In this document: in pieces, positions 25,931 to 41,865 of the stretch | Numbering within the stretch: position 1 is the stretch's first letter | How the letters are laid out: every line of letters begins with the position of its first letter | Assembly (NCBI GenBank): GCA_034190875.2 | Contig: CM067345.1 | Coordinates: 21,192,459 to 21,256,458, forward strand | Source: Urechis unicinctus | Taxonomy: Eukaryota; Annelida; Polychaeta; Xenopneusta; Urechidae | Length of the DNA stretch: 64,000 nt | Reading direction: 5' to 3' | Position numbers and translations under genes: made by a program | Notes under the pieces: generated by a model | The model's input: the letters and a program-made list of their open reading frames with translations, nothing else | Database searches by the model: none | What the model was told of the DNA's origin: nothing

Positions 25931-26180
25931 TGTCGAATCTATTCTTTTGGACATGGTTGAAAATATTATACTTGTGTACTACACAACTATGCCATGTTGG
26001 TTCAATTCATACTTGTGAGTTCAATAAATGTAGTCATTCTTCAGAAGAAGAATGACATTTATTTGGCAGCCTTCCTTATGTTACCTGTAATCACCATTAG
26101 TGTTGGCAGCAACGAGCTGCATGATCCTCAGTTACTATTTTAGAAGTGCAGAGCATGGCAGAAAGCCCTGGTCATAATGA
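25931..26180. repeat. Direct repeat with hairpin, copy 1
   Basis: About 250 bp that recur at 26755-27000. Both copies contain a near-perfect hairpin (here 26023-26064) whose arms are gtcattcttc and gaagaatgac, extended by aataaat/atttatt. The two copies flank the DIRS-type terminal sequence at 26174-26445. Confidence 0.75.
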
Positions 26181-26445
26181 CCAGCTTTGACCTGCGATCA
26201 TAACGCAATTATGAAAATGGCGAACCTAATCATTTTGCCTCCATGTATCTTACTCGGCAATGTCCGCCTTCACTCGGCCTGTATCGGTCAGCCAATCTCT
26301 TTTACAGGTTCGCGGTTGATGCACGCGGCCGCAATTACAAGTGGCCTTCCTCGGAAGCTATAAATCCCGAGGTCCATCGTTTGAGCCTCTTCTTTTGTTT
26401 TTCGAAGCAAAGGGAACGCTACGCCATTTTTGTCTCGAATCTCCC
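26174..26445 (+). mobile_element. Solo terminal repeat of DIRS-type retrotransposon
   Basis: This 270-bp stretch matches 43621-43876, the 5' end of the retrotransposon at 43.6-47.8 kb, in the same orientation. Shared blocks include ttgcctccatgta, ggttcgcggttga and gcaaagggaacgctacgcc. No element-encoded protein follows, so this is a solo end or truncated insertion. Confidence 0.7.
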
Positions 26446-26754
26446 ACCACCGCCACCCCACTCTCCTCCAATTTTCTCAGCTGTTTTTGCCCCCACCTTG
26501 CTGTCATGCACTGTATCATCCATGTCATTCTACAAATTGTATCAGTATAATATTGTTAAGTATAAATGGCTATCATATTTAACATATGATTCTTGTATAT
26601 TCTCACACATATAGAGAGTATTATTTTATGTACGCAACTATGTCATATCAAGTCAAAAGTTTTAAAGTGGATATTGTCTATTGACATATTCGATATCTTT
26701 AGAAACTCATAACATATGAATGTTCTTACTCAACTATGTCACTATTGTCGAATC

Positions 26755-27000
26755 TATTCTTTTGGACATAGTTGAAAATACTATACCCTAAGAATTTGTG
26801 TACTACACAACTATGCCTTGTTGGTTAAGTCATAGATTTCAATAAATGTAGTCATTCTTCAGAAGAAGAATGACATTTATTTGTCAGCCTGCCTTATGTT
26901 ACCTTTAATCATCAAAAGTTTTGGCAGCAACGAGCTGCATGATCCCCTGTTACTATTATAAAAGTGCAGAGCCTGGCAGCGAGCCCTGATCATAAAAGTC
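26755..27000. repeat. Direct repeat with hairpin, copy 2
   Basis: Second copy of the repeat at 25931-26180, with the hairpin at 26841-26881. The hairpin arms are conserved exactly, while the sequence around them has diverged. Confidence 0.75.
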
Positions 27001-27017
27001 CATTTGTAAATAGTTTT

Positions 27018-27025
27018 ATATATAT

Positions 27026-27113
<88 letters not shown>

Positions 27114-27185
27114 ATGTATATATATATATATATCTATATATATATATTATATATATATATATATATATATGTCTATATATATATC

Positions 27186-27216
<31 letters not shown>

Positions 27217-27245
27217 TATATATATATATATATTTATATAATTTA
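27018..27245. repeat. (TA)n microsatellite
   Basis: About 225 bp of TA dinucleotides with a few interruptions. Confidence 0.95.
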
Positions 27246-27463
27246 TATATTTTGGCTTTGGTTGAGTTACACCAACCGATTAGTACGACTTAAGTGCGGC
27301 TTGCTTTCAATTTGCGTCTAGATGATCGAAAGAATTTTGAACATTGCTAGGTGATTGTATCAACTCCATATCTAGGAATATTGGTCAAATATGAATAATG
27401 ATAAACGTCCTGGAAGCATCTTTAGCATCAATCTTTTAAACAATAATGGGTGGCTATGTATAA

Positions 27464-28290
<827 letters not shown>

Positions 28291-28294
28291 ATGG

Positions 28295-28295
28295 G

Positions 28296-28386
<91 letters not shown>

Positions 28387-28449
28387 GAGATATATAGACA
28401 CACAGATATATCTATATCTATATAGATATATATATATCTATATATATAG

Positions 28450-28480
<31 letters not shown>

Positions 28481-28664
28481 CTTATCGATATATATATATA
28501 TATACATATATATATAAACCTTCTCTATATGTATACATGAATATCTATATATTATATATATATCTCTCTCTATCTATATATCATATATATGTATATTCTC
28601 TCTCTCTCTCTATATATATATCTCTTTTTATATATATATAAACATATATATATATATATATATA

Positions 28665-28726
<62 letters not shown>

Positions 28727-28735
28727 TATATATAT
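28295..28735. repeat. (TA)n-rich microsatellite block
   Basis: TA repeats with TATC, TC and GATA interruptions over about 440 bp. Confidence 0.95.
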
Positions 28736-30208
28736 TGTGAAGATGCGATGATGAAGGTGGTGCTTATCACGAAATGATGACATTGTGGTTGACGGCAATG
28801 CGACGATGACGATAATTGTCTAAAGATACATTATGTATCCCTAATGATTGCTTCATATCAAATAATGTAGTACATATGCGACAAATTCGGGTATGATGAA
28901 CACTGTTTGGACACACGGGGCATTGTTGAACTAATTATCCGGGCATTCTCCGATCTGATTTTGTCTGACGAATACATAGCAGGCAACAACCGGGTGTACA
29001 CATTTCTTTTGTGAACTTTCTATAACTAATCCTCCTGAAACACATTACGAGCAGAAGAACATTTATTCTTTAGATCCTGGTTGAGCTCCAATTTGAGACG
29101 ACACAATGTGCTAGTACAATATATCATGCACACAGATGGTGGAATAAGATAGCAATAGCTGCTATCAATGTTACTAAGAACAAGCAGAAATATTGCTGTT
29201 TCGTGATTTCAGTCCCCCATCGGAAGTTGCTGTCACACTTGTGATTACTCAAGCACGCAGTGTTTGTGTCCTGCATATAATATTTGTTTTGTGATATAGC
29301 AGATTTCTCTGGTCATTAACGACCTATGACATTAAATAAACTGCCAGCATACGGTTCATTTAAAAATGACTAGGATGGGATATTTTGGTCTTGCATGACC
29401 TCATATGCCGAAGACGACCTAAACTGGAAGCAACATTAGCATCACCAACAACGTTGCGTGATACCTTTCCTGTCATATAATAATCATTGTTTTTAGACAA
29501 GCTTGGTTATAGCAAGGAGCTTTCCAGTATGCCGACATACGTTAACAAAATTCTTTACTGTGCTCGCCAACTCCATCTCCAGGCAGATGTAATAATCCAC
29601 TGACAACCGTCAGTAGAAAAACGACCTTGACAACATGATTACAATGACCATCGTAATACGCTTAGGAGGAGAAGGCACAATGCTGGAAAGCAACATGGAA
29701 TGAATGATACCCGGGAGTATTGAATTTCTCCATGGCTTTAGTCACGTTAAGCATAAATTGATTATGGTATGGTAGCTACCTATATGGATAAGAGGAGTAG
29801 GGGATTGAAACAAACCAGAATGTAGTCTTCTTTCTATGTCATCGGTAGCAGTGCATACTAGGACAAGCTTCAGTGCATTCCATTTGGTCCAAACCCCCTA
29901 TTTATTGTCTTTCGACTATGGCTATATAACCACACAGGCACATGCAAGCTAACTTGTCTAATTCCTATTCCTGACATCTATGACCTTGAACACACTAAGA
30001 CGTTGACACAGTAATTGGCAAACGGCACAGTAAGGTTCGATTGATGAAATGTATTGCTTGGAATTATTAACCATTTTATCCACGATTCAATATGAAAATG
30101 ATTATTAGTGTCTCAATTATGACATCGCTAGCCGAAATAAAGACATCTGATATTATGCATTGTGTTGGGGAGATATTGTATTATGCATAATGCCCTCTCT
30201 TGTGTCAC
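28736..30208. other. No gene recognised
   Basis: About 1.5 kb of AT-rich sequence in which I see no exon, repeat or element protein. Confidence 0.4.
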
Positions 30209-30366
30209 AGTGCAATCTCATAAATCGTAAATACGGTAGGAGCTATGTTTTTGCTGTGGGGTTTGCAAGTCAAGAACATATTTAACCATATAGGTATCAG
30301 CACAGCACAGCCCCATTTTGAACAAGTGGCCGAGTCAACATTTTGTATTAGAAAATCTCAATTAGG
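30209..30366. repeat. Dispersed repeat, copy 2
   Basis: Matches window positions 1-158, and the similarity stops at the same base (tcaattag). It lies immediately left of the virus-like element II, so it may be part of that element's end or an older neighbour. Confidence 0.7.
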
Positions 30367-30879
30367 GATTAAGTGACCTGCAGCAACATTTCTGTGGCTT
30401 TTGGTGGGCTCAGACTCGCTAGTTATTTTCTCAACTGCGCTAGTTGCCTCCGTTGACAGCTGTAGATTCGTTGCATACTATACTTGTTTTTCCATTTTGA
30501 CAGTCATGGTAAGCGTGGCTAAGAACATGCCATAGCGATGATATAACTCGCATGTAGCAGCACATAAAGCAAGCTCAACAAACGGGTCGGCCTCCAGGGC
30601 TGTTACTAGACTTGGCTGGTACAGCAGTAGAACTGCCTGAAAAAGCCTTGTATTGAACATACAGCTTGGTGATCTCTTCGTCAGACATTGATTCAACCTG
30701 GTAAATTGTCGGGCGTTACGCACCCAGGCACTAATGGGCCTGATCAACGGATAACACCGCAGCAAGCCTATCATTCTTGCGAGTTACTTCAACAGAGGCC
30801 GCTGGCACACGAGCGCTGGGTTCGTACATTGGGACAACAGCCGTGCATGGCTGTGCAATGTGGTAGTCAATTATGCTAT

Positions 30880-31650
30880 CGGGATTAATCTTGCCTGCAA
30901 TCCTTTGTGCGGTTTTTAATACATGACGTCAAGGTCAAATATATTCGTAGGCAATAACACCCAATGCCCCAGCCGTCATCAGCGTGCTCACAAGTAAGAA
31001 AATTTCTTCTGTCATTGCCCCCACCTGTCAAAACAACGGCATATGCGATAGGTTGATATGTCTTCAACAGCAGTTTTGTGTGCTTGGTCTCTGCAGGTCG
31101 TTTGCGTACAGTGGCGCATTCCTCCATTGCGGTATTGTCATTCACATACTGAGCGTCTTCAAACGAGACACAGCCCTCGGCGTGAACGAGCTTTACCCAG
31201 CGGGTCTGCTTGCCGGTAGTTCCTTTAACTTATTGGTGAGGACATGTAAACTTTCCTGCTCATGGCGGCGGCTGAAGGGCAGTTCTGGCAACTTTTTTCT
31301 TGGACAGTGATTTTGTGGCCGAGCAGTCGTCAATAATGTACAGGGTGAACTTTCCCTGATACATATGGTAGAAGGCCCTCAGGTAGTCATGGAGCCGCAC
31401 ACCAGGGTAAACAATGAACACCCTGGGGACGACCCACACCCAGGCCCATGTCTGGAAGATCTGGTTGAAACAGATGGTGGTGAGGGCAGAGGCGCCGTGG
31501 AAGGGCCACTTAAATAGAGTGAAAACATTTTTACGCACACTGTCTGGCTGCAAACAATGGCTGACACGGGCCATCCGTAAACACAAATATAGTAGACAGC
31601 GTTAACGAACCGGCCATCCCTGATGTTCAGCTGTGCGTCCATGATTACTT
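30880..31650 (-). pseudogene. Packaging-ATPase-like protein, broken (element II)
   Basis: The coding order on the minus strand shows ICVYGWPVSAIV at the place of the phosphate-binding region, but its Walker A loop is degenerate. After a frameshift come FNQIFQTWAWVWV, LHDYLRAFYHMYQG and TLYIIDDCSATKSLSKKK, where IIDD is a clear Walker B followed by a conserved Ser. Near 31100-31020 a last segment reads ETKHTKLLLKT. This order fits an FtsK/HerA-A32-type genome-packaging ATPase. Several frameshifts make it non-functional. Confidence 0.6.
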
Positions 31651-31673
31651 AGACGTTTAACGCGCCGGCCGCT

Positions 31674-32050
31674 TCAGCATGATTTGCAATCTGGATAGTG
31701 ACAGCAATCTGGAGCTTGTCGTCGTCACGCGTCCTCAGGTCAAGCGACAGGGTGTACTTTCTGGTCATGAACTATCCTGGGGACAAGTCCGCCAATGCCA
31801 GGTTTTTAACAGTCATTGCCACGCTTCGGCACCAATACCGACACCGGCTGACAAGGGTGGTGTGAAAGAGCGGATAAAACACAGCTGAACTCCTTGGCGA
31901 ACGCCCTGATGCGCCCCACCGTATCATGGTCGCTCAACTCAGCTGCAAAGGTGGCTGATTGGATGGCAGAATATGATTGGCGCTGGGGAATGTTTCTTCC
32001 TGATGCAAGGTAAAGCATAACTAGGCCTATGGCGATACCGCCAAAGATTA
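31674..32050 (-). pseudogene. Conserved unassigned protein (element II)
   Basis: The minus-strand frame 32018-31806 reads LYLASGRNIPQRQSYSAIQ then VSVLVPKRGNDC, and after a stop, in the same direction, KPGIGGLVP and RKYTLSLDLRTRDDDKLQ. The last segment looks like beta-strand-rich coding sequence. The product is not recognised. Its position directly upstream of the ATPase suggests a member of the same gene set. Confidence 0.4.
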
Positions 32051-32362
32051 CAGCGGTATTTTCCCATCTTCATGCGCTGTTGCCTTATCAATGGATGGTG
32101 CTTTCAGGCTGATACCAGGTCCTGTGGCGCGATGGTGTCAAAGTGTCTTTCATGTGAGTGTCAGTTCCGTTGACATTTGTGTTGATGTTAAACTGCTGTT
32201 GCTCACTAGCGATAATAATCAGTTTGTAGTATCCGAAGAAATCTGTTGCTTGGTGTCATGTAGAGGCCAATGCAACAGACAAAGACAACCCTGGACCCGG
32301 CAAAGTTCATGTCGTCATGGTACCGCTTTATTGCAGCTGGTAGGTCAACAGCATATTCAATC

Positions 32363-32995
32363 TCATTTTGAATGTTGGCCAAGAATCACTTTGCGGCGTC
32401 GAACCCAGTGCCAGTATCCAGGATAAGGCTCCGTGTAAGTTACTTGTGCTACCGTTAGTTTACACACATAGGTACGGGTACTGTCAGTGAGGCCCTCAAT
32501 GCAGGGCTGGGTAAAGTCCTCAGATATATCGGGAATGAAGTTGCCCAAGGCCTGGTGTGAATGTGATCCAGACCTCGTCTGCCTCAGAAGCCTGTGCACG
32601 ACGGTCCAATTGCTCCTGAAAGGAATGGAGGTTGCTCACGCGGGCAAACACTGCCTTTGTAGCCTTTTCCACATCAAAAGGCTACTCGTCCTGCCAGCAA
32701 CCTTAACGACGTTACCTTAGCCTTAGACATCGCGCACGTAGAAAACCCTAGGGCTATCGTTGTTGACTTTTGCCTTCTGGTGCCAGTTTGTGATCCGCTC
32801 GTAGGCTATGCGATCTCTTGGATTGTCATAGGGGTAGTGGGCGTGACCCTGAGGGAGGGGGATCTCTGCCAGCAGGCGCTGCACACTGTTGTAAATGAGG
32901 AAGGAGTAGACAGTTTGAACCAGAGGGTCTTTGGCTTCACGGTGGTCGTATGATGACACACCACAGCCTATGGTCGCACATCACACACTGGTTAT
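32363..32995 (-). pseudogene. Conserved virus-like-element protein A, relic (element II)
   Basis: The first part (32959-32723) has DHREAKDPLVQ and YNSVQRLLAEI. The second (32599-32363) has DISEDFTQPCIE and DSTRTYVCKL. Both parts align in order with the relic at 9736-10661 of element I. A gap or frameshift separates them. The function is unknown. Confidence 0.55.
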
Positions 32996-33150
32996 TCCAA
33001 AACTACATCGGTAGTCCCTCGCTTGCAGTGTATTGTCTGCATTTACCTGTGGCATCTTGTAGCTATTGAACACCTCAGAAAGGTTTTCTGGTTCGTGATT
33101 GCGTGAGTGGGATGTGCTGTCCAGGGCACCGAGTGTCCACACGAACCCGC

Positions 33151-34427
<1,277 letters not shown>

Positions 34428-34656
34428 GGCAAACTAAATGGAAAGTTGAATCTCGTTTAATGAGTTAGGGTCGTAGCAGTACTAGTTCAACGGCTGGCAG
34501 CATATCATCATATATTCGTGCATCCATTGATCACCATTAAGTGACAAAGCAACTACTGCACTTGTTACTGATATGTTAAGCATGAATTGTTGGAACGACA
34601 GCTGCAGCAATAAATACCTATTATGTCATTTATGATGAAACGATGTATATTGGATC

Positions 34657-34790
<134 letters not shown>

Positions 34791-37700
34791 GTTGGTTCGT
34801 TCCTCAGCAAAGTTGGCCATTATTTGAATGATACGAAAATAAATGCTGTGGTTATACTTTGCGAACGCCTGACACCACGCAGCGTATTGTTAAAGAAGAA
34901 GCGTTTAACTCATTTGTATATTATAGTTGTGATTACTCATGCCTTAAGTCATGATCAAAAAGCCTGCTTGAAGATTCCTATTAAATACCGAGCACAATTG
35001 ATGCACGGTGGTTACGTGCGCTTCATAATCACACAATGCGCCCACTAACGAACAGTCCGGTCCATCCCATTGGCAAATGTTATAGTTGCCTTCTGTGAAT
35101 TGAATTTCGGTCGGCTTATGAATTGTCCTGTCTGGTAATAAGATGTCTAACAGGATGAAGTTTGTAAATTTATATGACCACGGGAGACGTGGGTTATACA
35201 GTGCACCTTAAAACACTCTAGAGATAAGAATGATTAATTTCCGAATCTTTGAATCAGTATATACTGCTAAGCTTAGGTACAAATGGTAGATCCATAATTT
35301 TTTGCGCGGATTACCTAAGTATTAGGTTGTATAGAGAAACAGTTATAAGTTAGGGCAGGGGATAAGAAAATTGTAGCTGCTCTCTGCAATTCATAATCTA
35401 TCATTTTTCACAGTACACATGCATTGGTGATGACCCCTGCGTAGAATACTGAGTATCATTTGATTAAAGCAGGTGTTGTGAAAAAATGCATTATTCAATC
35501 GGAAATAACATGCATTTATAAAATGTAAGTGTGTTAAATACATTTATTCATTTTAAATGAATTTTACATTATATGTCAATATGGTGCGTTATTTCCTGAA
35601 ATGGATAGATCTTACATCAGTTGTTGATGATAAAACAAATATTAAGTTTTCGAATAGTAAATCGTTTTTATGCCAAAGAATGATACAAACTTCAATTGAT
35701 TTAATCAATAGTTCAACGTTATACCAGCGATATGAATGATTTATCGTTTAGCAATGAGTAAATTAGCCGGAGTAAATTGCGGGACAATATGTTGATATGA
35801 TAATTGCATGATGTCTGCTGGTGAGCTGGTTTTATGAATCTACTTGCCACATCGGCATATAATGAAAACTTGTTCAATATCTGACTTATTTGCAACAGTC
35901 GTTTTAATTAACCATGTTCTTTGGTAAAGTTAACTGATCATTATTCGATGCACTATATCTATATTGACCGGCGGCAACATTACTAGCACCGCTACATCTA
36001 GCTATCACCGTCAAATCATGTTAAGGTAAACCTTTAAGAATAAGTGATCATTTATTTCGATAGTCTATAAGAGTGTGTATCAACTAGTTTGATCCCACCA
36101 TAGCTAAAATTCCATATCGATTGGCATGACTGTTACACTATGTGTGTGTGTCGTACACTTGCTAAGAGAACCGTGCTGCATCAGTAGTATCCAAATAATC
36201 ACATTGAATCCATCAATTGAGGCTACTAAGTTGAGAGATTAATCATCATGAATTATCAAAATAATCCAGTCTCTCCTGAATCCATCAATTATGTTATCTT
36301 ATCTAGAAGGTCATTCAGTTGCGCCATGTAATCCTTAATTGCATTCACAAAAGGAAACGAACTCTGCATTATTTGTTTACATAGGGTATTATGGCAACAA
36401 AACCTTAAAAAATACAAGGATATTCATTACAATTTGAAAGCATTGCCGTAATATTTACATATCGAAGACTATTTTCACTAAGATTTGATATAATGCTGCA
36501 CATGACAGCGCATTGCTGTTGAAATATGGAATTGCCTCTCTGCATTATTTGTTCTAGAGTATATGGAACGATAAAAAAAACCTTCAATTACAATGTTAAT
36601 GCCATTATCTTATAATCTGCAATGACAGCGCATTGCTTGAAATGTGGTGCCTCCTGTTATTAGAACCCGTTGAGGGATTCCCACTAAGGCTGATCATTCC
36701 ATCAAATACACATAGTTTTACTCTTCTATAGGCATATATAGTGCAACGTCACAATAATGTGTGGAGATCCAATGATTTAGCTTTTCAGCTGATCCATTCT
36801 TTGTATGCCAATGGATTGACCTCCGAGCGGATGATTGCAGTGACATGTATCACAATTAGTCTGTAGCTGAGATGCAACACAATGTCCGTGGGCATATTCT
36901 TTGGCTTTTCTGCTAATTAACTGTTTGGCTATTGTTGTAATAGAAATGTCTGTATATGAGTTAGTTATTGTTACAATAACTGACAAATTATGCAACTAAT
37001 TTATGTTGCTCCTGTATAAACACTGTTCAATCTCTATTTATTTCATCTTTGTGGGGAAAGATACCCCAATGTTCTCAATCATGTATATTGGCGAAATACG
37101 CCTGAGTGTGTACCAGTAACGCCATTTAATAAACAGGGTTTGACAATAGACGCTGGAATTACTGGAATGGAGAGGGTTTTAATGGTTTTAAACCTTTGAT
37201 CACGATGGTATTATCACCAATTACTGAATATATTTGAATTGGGTTATTACGATTATACCGAGCAATTACCTGTAGTCACTGGTCAACGATGAAATCATTA
37301 AGCCAATATGTTTGGATTGACCCTGCCTAAGCATCGCCTACAGGGGTTTTGTCGCCATATGAAGCAAGCTAGAGAGCAAACCATGCTGACAAATATTATG
37401 AGGTTAATAACGCTGATAATAAGTGCAGTTTTTGTAGAATTTCAAACGATATAGTAAAAAGCACCTCACGAGATAACATTTAACATACTTTTAGACTAAG
37501 CAGCACAACGACGATAGCATACTGACGCCACCCATGACATCATGCACGGGCAAGGTTATAAAATGGAAAAGGATGAAATTTGATCTAGTGTTACATGAAT
37601 ATATCTGTAAGCTTACGACATATTGATCATTGCGTAAATGTGCAATCGTGTGCATCAGTGTGTACCAAACAGGAGGCTCCCATGATGAACCCCCTACCTT

Positions 37701-40700
37701 GTGGCTAAATGGTATTGCGTTGAACGCGACACATTGTGAACAATGTATTTATGAAGATGGGAACCGACGAAACACTGTGTAAGCATTACTTTCACTTTGA
37801 TTGCACGCTTAATAAGGGACACAACCCACCTCGTCGTGGTGTTTTGAGGTCAGTCACACATGTGATTGCATTGAATCTACCAATTCGTCTCACCCATATC
37901 CTCTGTTTCGCATATTTTTAATCTATCAATATTCTGACTCTTCGTGTTGTATATGTGTGGCAGGTCAGATATCCAATAATATCTTCACATTTAATAAGTC
38001 TCTCAAGGTTTGCAATGGAACCCTAATAGATCACATTTGAAGCAAATATTTGTCCGTCAATCACCTGCGTGACCTCTGAATCTAAAGAGGCCTCAATTTA
38101 TTTCCATCCTTGCGTCTCGTTAGTTTTGGCCTTCAACATGCTTTAGCAATAAAGACAAAACCAGTTAGAATTGAAGATGGCAGGTGCACAAGGCTCGGTA
38201 TATACATGTTGCAGATCATGAGGGCAAATAATTCACATTTGACTCGCCAGTTAACGGATCTTCTGCATATCGAATTGTGTAAGTAATTCGAAACTTACTG
38301 CTTACCACATGAGATGATAGGTTATATATATTAAACTTTGTGTTGATATAATTCACCTTCAATAGTAATTTTGCATAAGTTTGATATTGTAACCTATATT
38401 TAATCTATGAGACGTTTGAGCTCAAATTCACTGCAAGGAATACATAATGGAAGATATTTTTTTCCAATAGTTCCTGATAACTTAAGAATTATGTTGGCCA
38501 AATATACAGCTGAATTTGCTGCAGTGCATGTTCGATGCTAAAATACAGTTTGTTTAGTTCTGGTACAAACTGTAAAATAAGCAAAATAACATAACAGTGC
38601 CAATGCGGCAATTTAATTATCTGTTATGACAAATAATAGGCGTAACTCTTTTGAAACATGTACTGTAAATTTTGCGATGTCAGTGAGGGCTTTTGGTAAG
38701 GAGCGAATCATGTTGCTAATACATACACAGAAAACAAGATTGGACACAAAACCTTTTACAACACCGCGCCTCAGCTGCACGCCTAGAATCAGGTGTCTCA
38801 GATTTAGGGCATGAAAGAACCTAAAGTACAGGTGTACCTCGACCACAAACAAATTTCAAATCTATCGGATAACTGTTCGCCGTATCATTACGACGTAGTG
38901 CAATACTGGTCAAAAATTTGTATTATTTCCTGTGTCAACTTACTGTGTACAAAAACATGGGCGAGCAGACCCAAACACGTGTAACTATTGCAAGGCACCA
39001 ATGAGAGTGAATTTTGCAGCAATCCATATGTTGACTGTTGACATTAGGCGAAGTCAGCCATAAAAGTATAAAGCAATTGTTTGACGACAACGCAAAACGC
39101 TGTTTACATTGAATTAGTGTTTTTGTATCGTACTTTAAAACGTATACGACTTGCCACCTAAATTGACTGCAAGGATACACTGATATACCGCAATATAGTT
39201 GGATCGATTCACACACCAATCAGAACGGGTTGGCTTCTTGGCAATGCGTTTTAAACCTCTGCTGTAACGTAAGAATATGTTCCCGATATATTATAGCACA
39301 ATTTTTTATCAACTTTACAAAGAGTTTACCGACATCCTGTATAATTAGGTTCAATGATTATATACGCTCTCGGTTACTTGTGACACTTAGAGAATGAGGT
39401 TAGGCGAATGCAAATAATCGAAGCGGTTACTTCACCATCAATGGCGTTGTAGCAAACAACATTGAACGCCCACTAGCACAGTATGAATACAGAAGATTAA
39501 GATGACTGGACGTAGCTATAAAACAATCGATTGAGCAATAGCGGTGTTCTCATTCGCTTATGTAAGTGATTTTAACCATTGTATCGATAATAAGCATAAC
39601 CCAGAGTCAATGCCAGTATGCCAGATATCCAGTAAGTTAAAAGTTTATAAATTACTATGTATCAACGAAATAGTGGTGGTGGGTGATTGCATAACACTAT
39701 GCAGATACGATTTCATTATTGCCATAAACGTTTGCCACAATTAGTTACGTTCTGAATAGTTTGGATAAACTTTTCTGATATTCACGCAATTAACTTCTGA
39801 TTTTGAGTGCCGCATGAGCTCATTTCAAGTGGATAGTTGAAACGTTATTTTAAAGTAACCCGAGTTGCAAACAACAAATTGCCATTATAATGCATGTACG
39901 GCACGGTATTGAAGGGCAACAGATTGCTTTCGACCTGCTTTCGAACACGTATAAAAATGATAATAATAATATATATTTGGGCAGGCTAATAATTTTGTAT
40001 AGTGTATGACCTTGCACGGTTTTATTTTCTTTTGATGGTTTATGAATTCCCTGTGATATGATGAACCAAATTTTTACTGAACCATCTTAACGTATATAAT
40101 ATGAGGAACAAAAGACATTAAGTTCAATCACATATCTTTTAAGGCTAATTCAAGTATGTTTATTATGTACCGAATGTACCAACGTTAATGAGTTGAGATA
40201 TATTAGATAGACGAAACGATGTGAGCAACATTCAAGTGAATTATATGTTATGATGTAAATATATATCGAACCGTAAGATAGACAATTTCATTATATTTAT
40301 TGCAATTTCTTTAATAATGACGCTTAAATCAGCCTTCATGGTTGGGGATATGATTAATAATAATATCATTATTGACAATAAGTACAGACTGCGAATGATA
40401 ACATTGCATCCTATTTCCACTGTACAATTTTACCATATAGACAAAACGTTGTACATATGAACTTACGGTTGGGGGAATTATGTCACAAATGACGACTCAA
40501 AGCTACAAGCACTCTTATTAATATTATATTATCTTATAGTTTCACTTATAATAGAAGAGAAAATATTGTTCAAGCTTGGCAGATATCAATCACACATAAG
40601 GCACGTTGATTATACCCTAAAAAAACCACAGAGATTAGAATCTATGTAGCAGTAACCACTGTTTGTTTAGGTACAATTAGACGAACCATGATTTATTGCG

Positions 40701-41354
40701 CGAATTTCCGACGTATAAGGTTGATAAGGGTTGAACCAGGCATCACTGTAGCTGCTCTCTACATTTTATAATATATCATGTACTAATATATCATACACTG
40801 TGGTAAACGACATGTATATGAATTTATTGAATATAAGTGTGATAAATTTATTGATTAATTTTACATATTTTTAACCTATTATCACTCAGTTCTTAGCGAA
40901 TTCTATCAGGATAAATTTCTCAAAATAGTTATTTATTTCCTGACATGTAAAGATCTTACCTTATTGTGTGTGATCAAACAAATGTTAAGTTATCAAAAGG
41001 TGTAAAGTAACTTATTACCATGTCATCAAAATACACACATTACAAATCATTAAACCGGTATCTCGAGGTAATACCTAAAATTCTATATATATTGGCAGGG
41101 CCATGTATTTATGTGCATGTGTATTTGAAAGTGTGTTTACGCTAGTTAGGAGAATAATGCTATATTAGTACGATGACAGATGTCAGCCAATAATGAACAC
41201 ATTAGATAATGGTTCTAACATCGTTCCTCGTGGTGTGTTTTTTATATGACACATCAACTAAGTAAATTAACGCGGGGCTTGGTACATGTAGGCAAAAGTA
41301 GGCAAAAGTTAGTGAATAACACGCCAGGTTCAGAGTTTAGTCACCCGACTTCAC

Positions 41355-41865
41355 TAATTCGAGACGAAACAGCTTTACACTCAACTCGTGTGGCTTAACT
41401 GCTACTTAAGTCTCTATAATGCATTCGCTTTTATTACAGTTTAAAACTGTCTATTTTAGTTTAAGCCAGCTGTGTAAAAACAGAATGGTGTCGCTTAAAG
41501 ACCGATAGCTACAATTTCTATTGAATATTGACCTTGAATATGCGCAGATATTGTGCTTTATCGGTACAACCTATCGTGTAGGCATGGTTGAATTGTTTGG
41601 TCACATTAGGTTTATAGAAGGAATGCAGCGTCAAAATTTATGGATAAGAAAATGTCGCGGTCTTCTCCAAGCAGCAGAGCCTTTTGCAGTATGAAGAATT
41701 ACTTCATGTAATTATTTAAACAGCGAGCAATATCTATAATATCATGTATTGTGTAACAGTAAATTGTCCTTTTTGTACTAAGTGGAAGCTCAACCAGTCA
41801 TTTTACGAATTGTAAATAAACATGTAGCAGATAAAGCAATCCCCCTACCGTTAAAGTGTTTGCAA
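41355..41865. repeat. Direct repeats, matched at 42200-42435
   Basis: Two blocks (about 41370-41455 and 41722-41865) recur at about 42207-42290 and 42292-42435. In the second location they are adjacent, and in the first they are about 265 bp apart. The identity is high, so this is younger than the surrounding duplication. Confidence 0.75.

Larger units (their letters stand above)
30370..33150 (-). mobile_element. Virus-like element II, decayed, about 2.8 kb
   Basis: A block of minus-strand coding relics. In coding order: protein A homologue (32995-32363), an unassigned conserved protein (32050-31674), a packaging-ATPase-like protein (31640-30880) and a further short frame (30774-30478). Protein A is shared with element I at 8264-11886, which links both loci to one element family. 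The ATPase differs from that of the Polinton at 60.3-61.0 kb. No terminal repeats were found, and frameshifts are common, so the boundaries are approximate. Confidence 0.6.
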
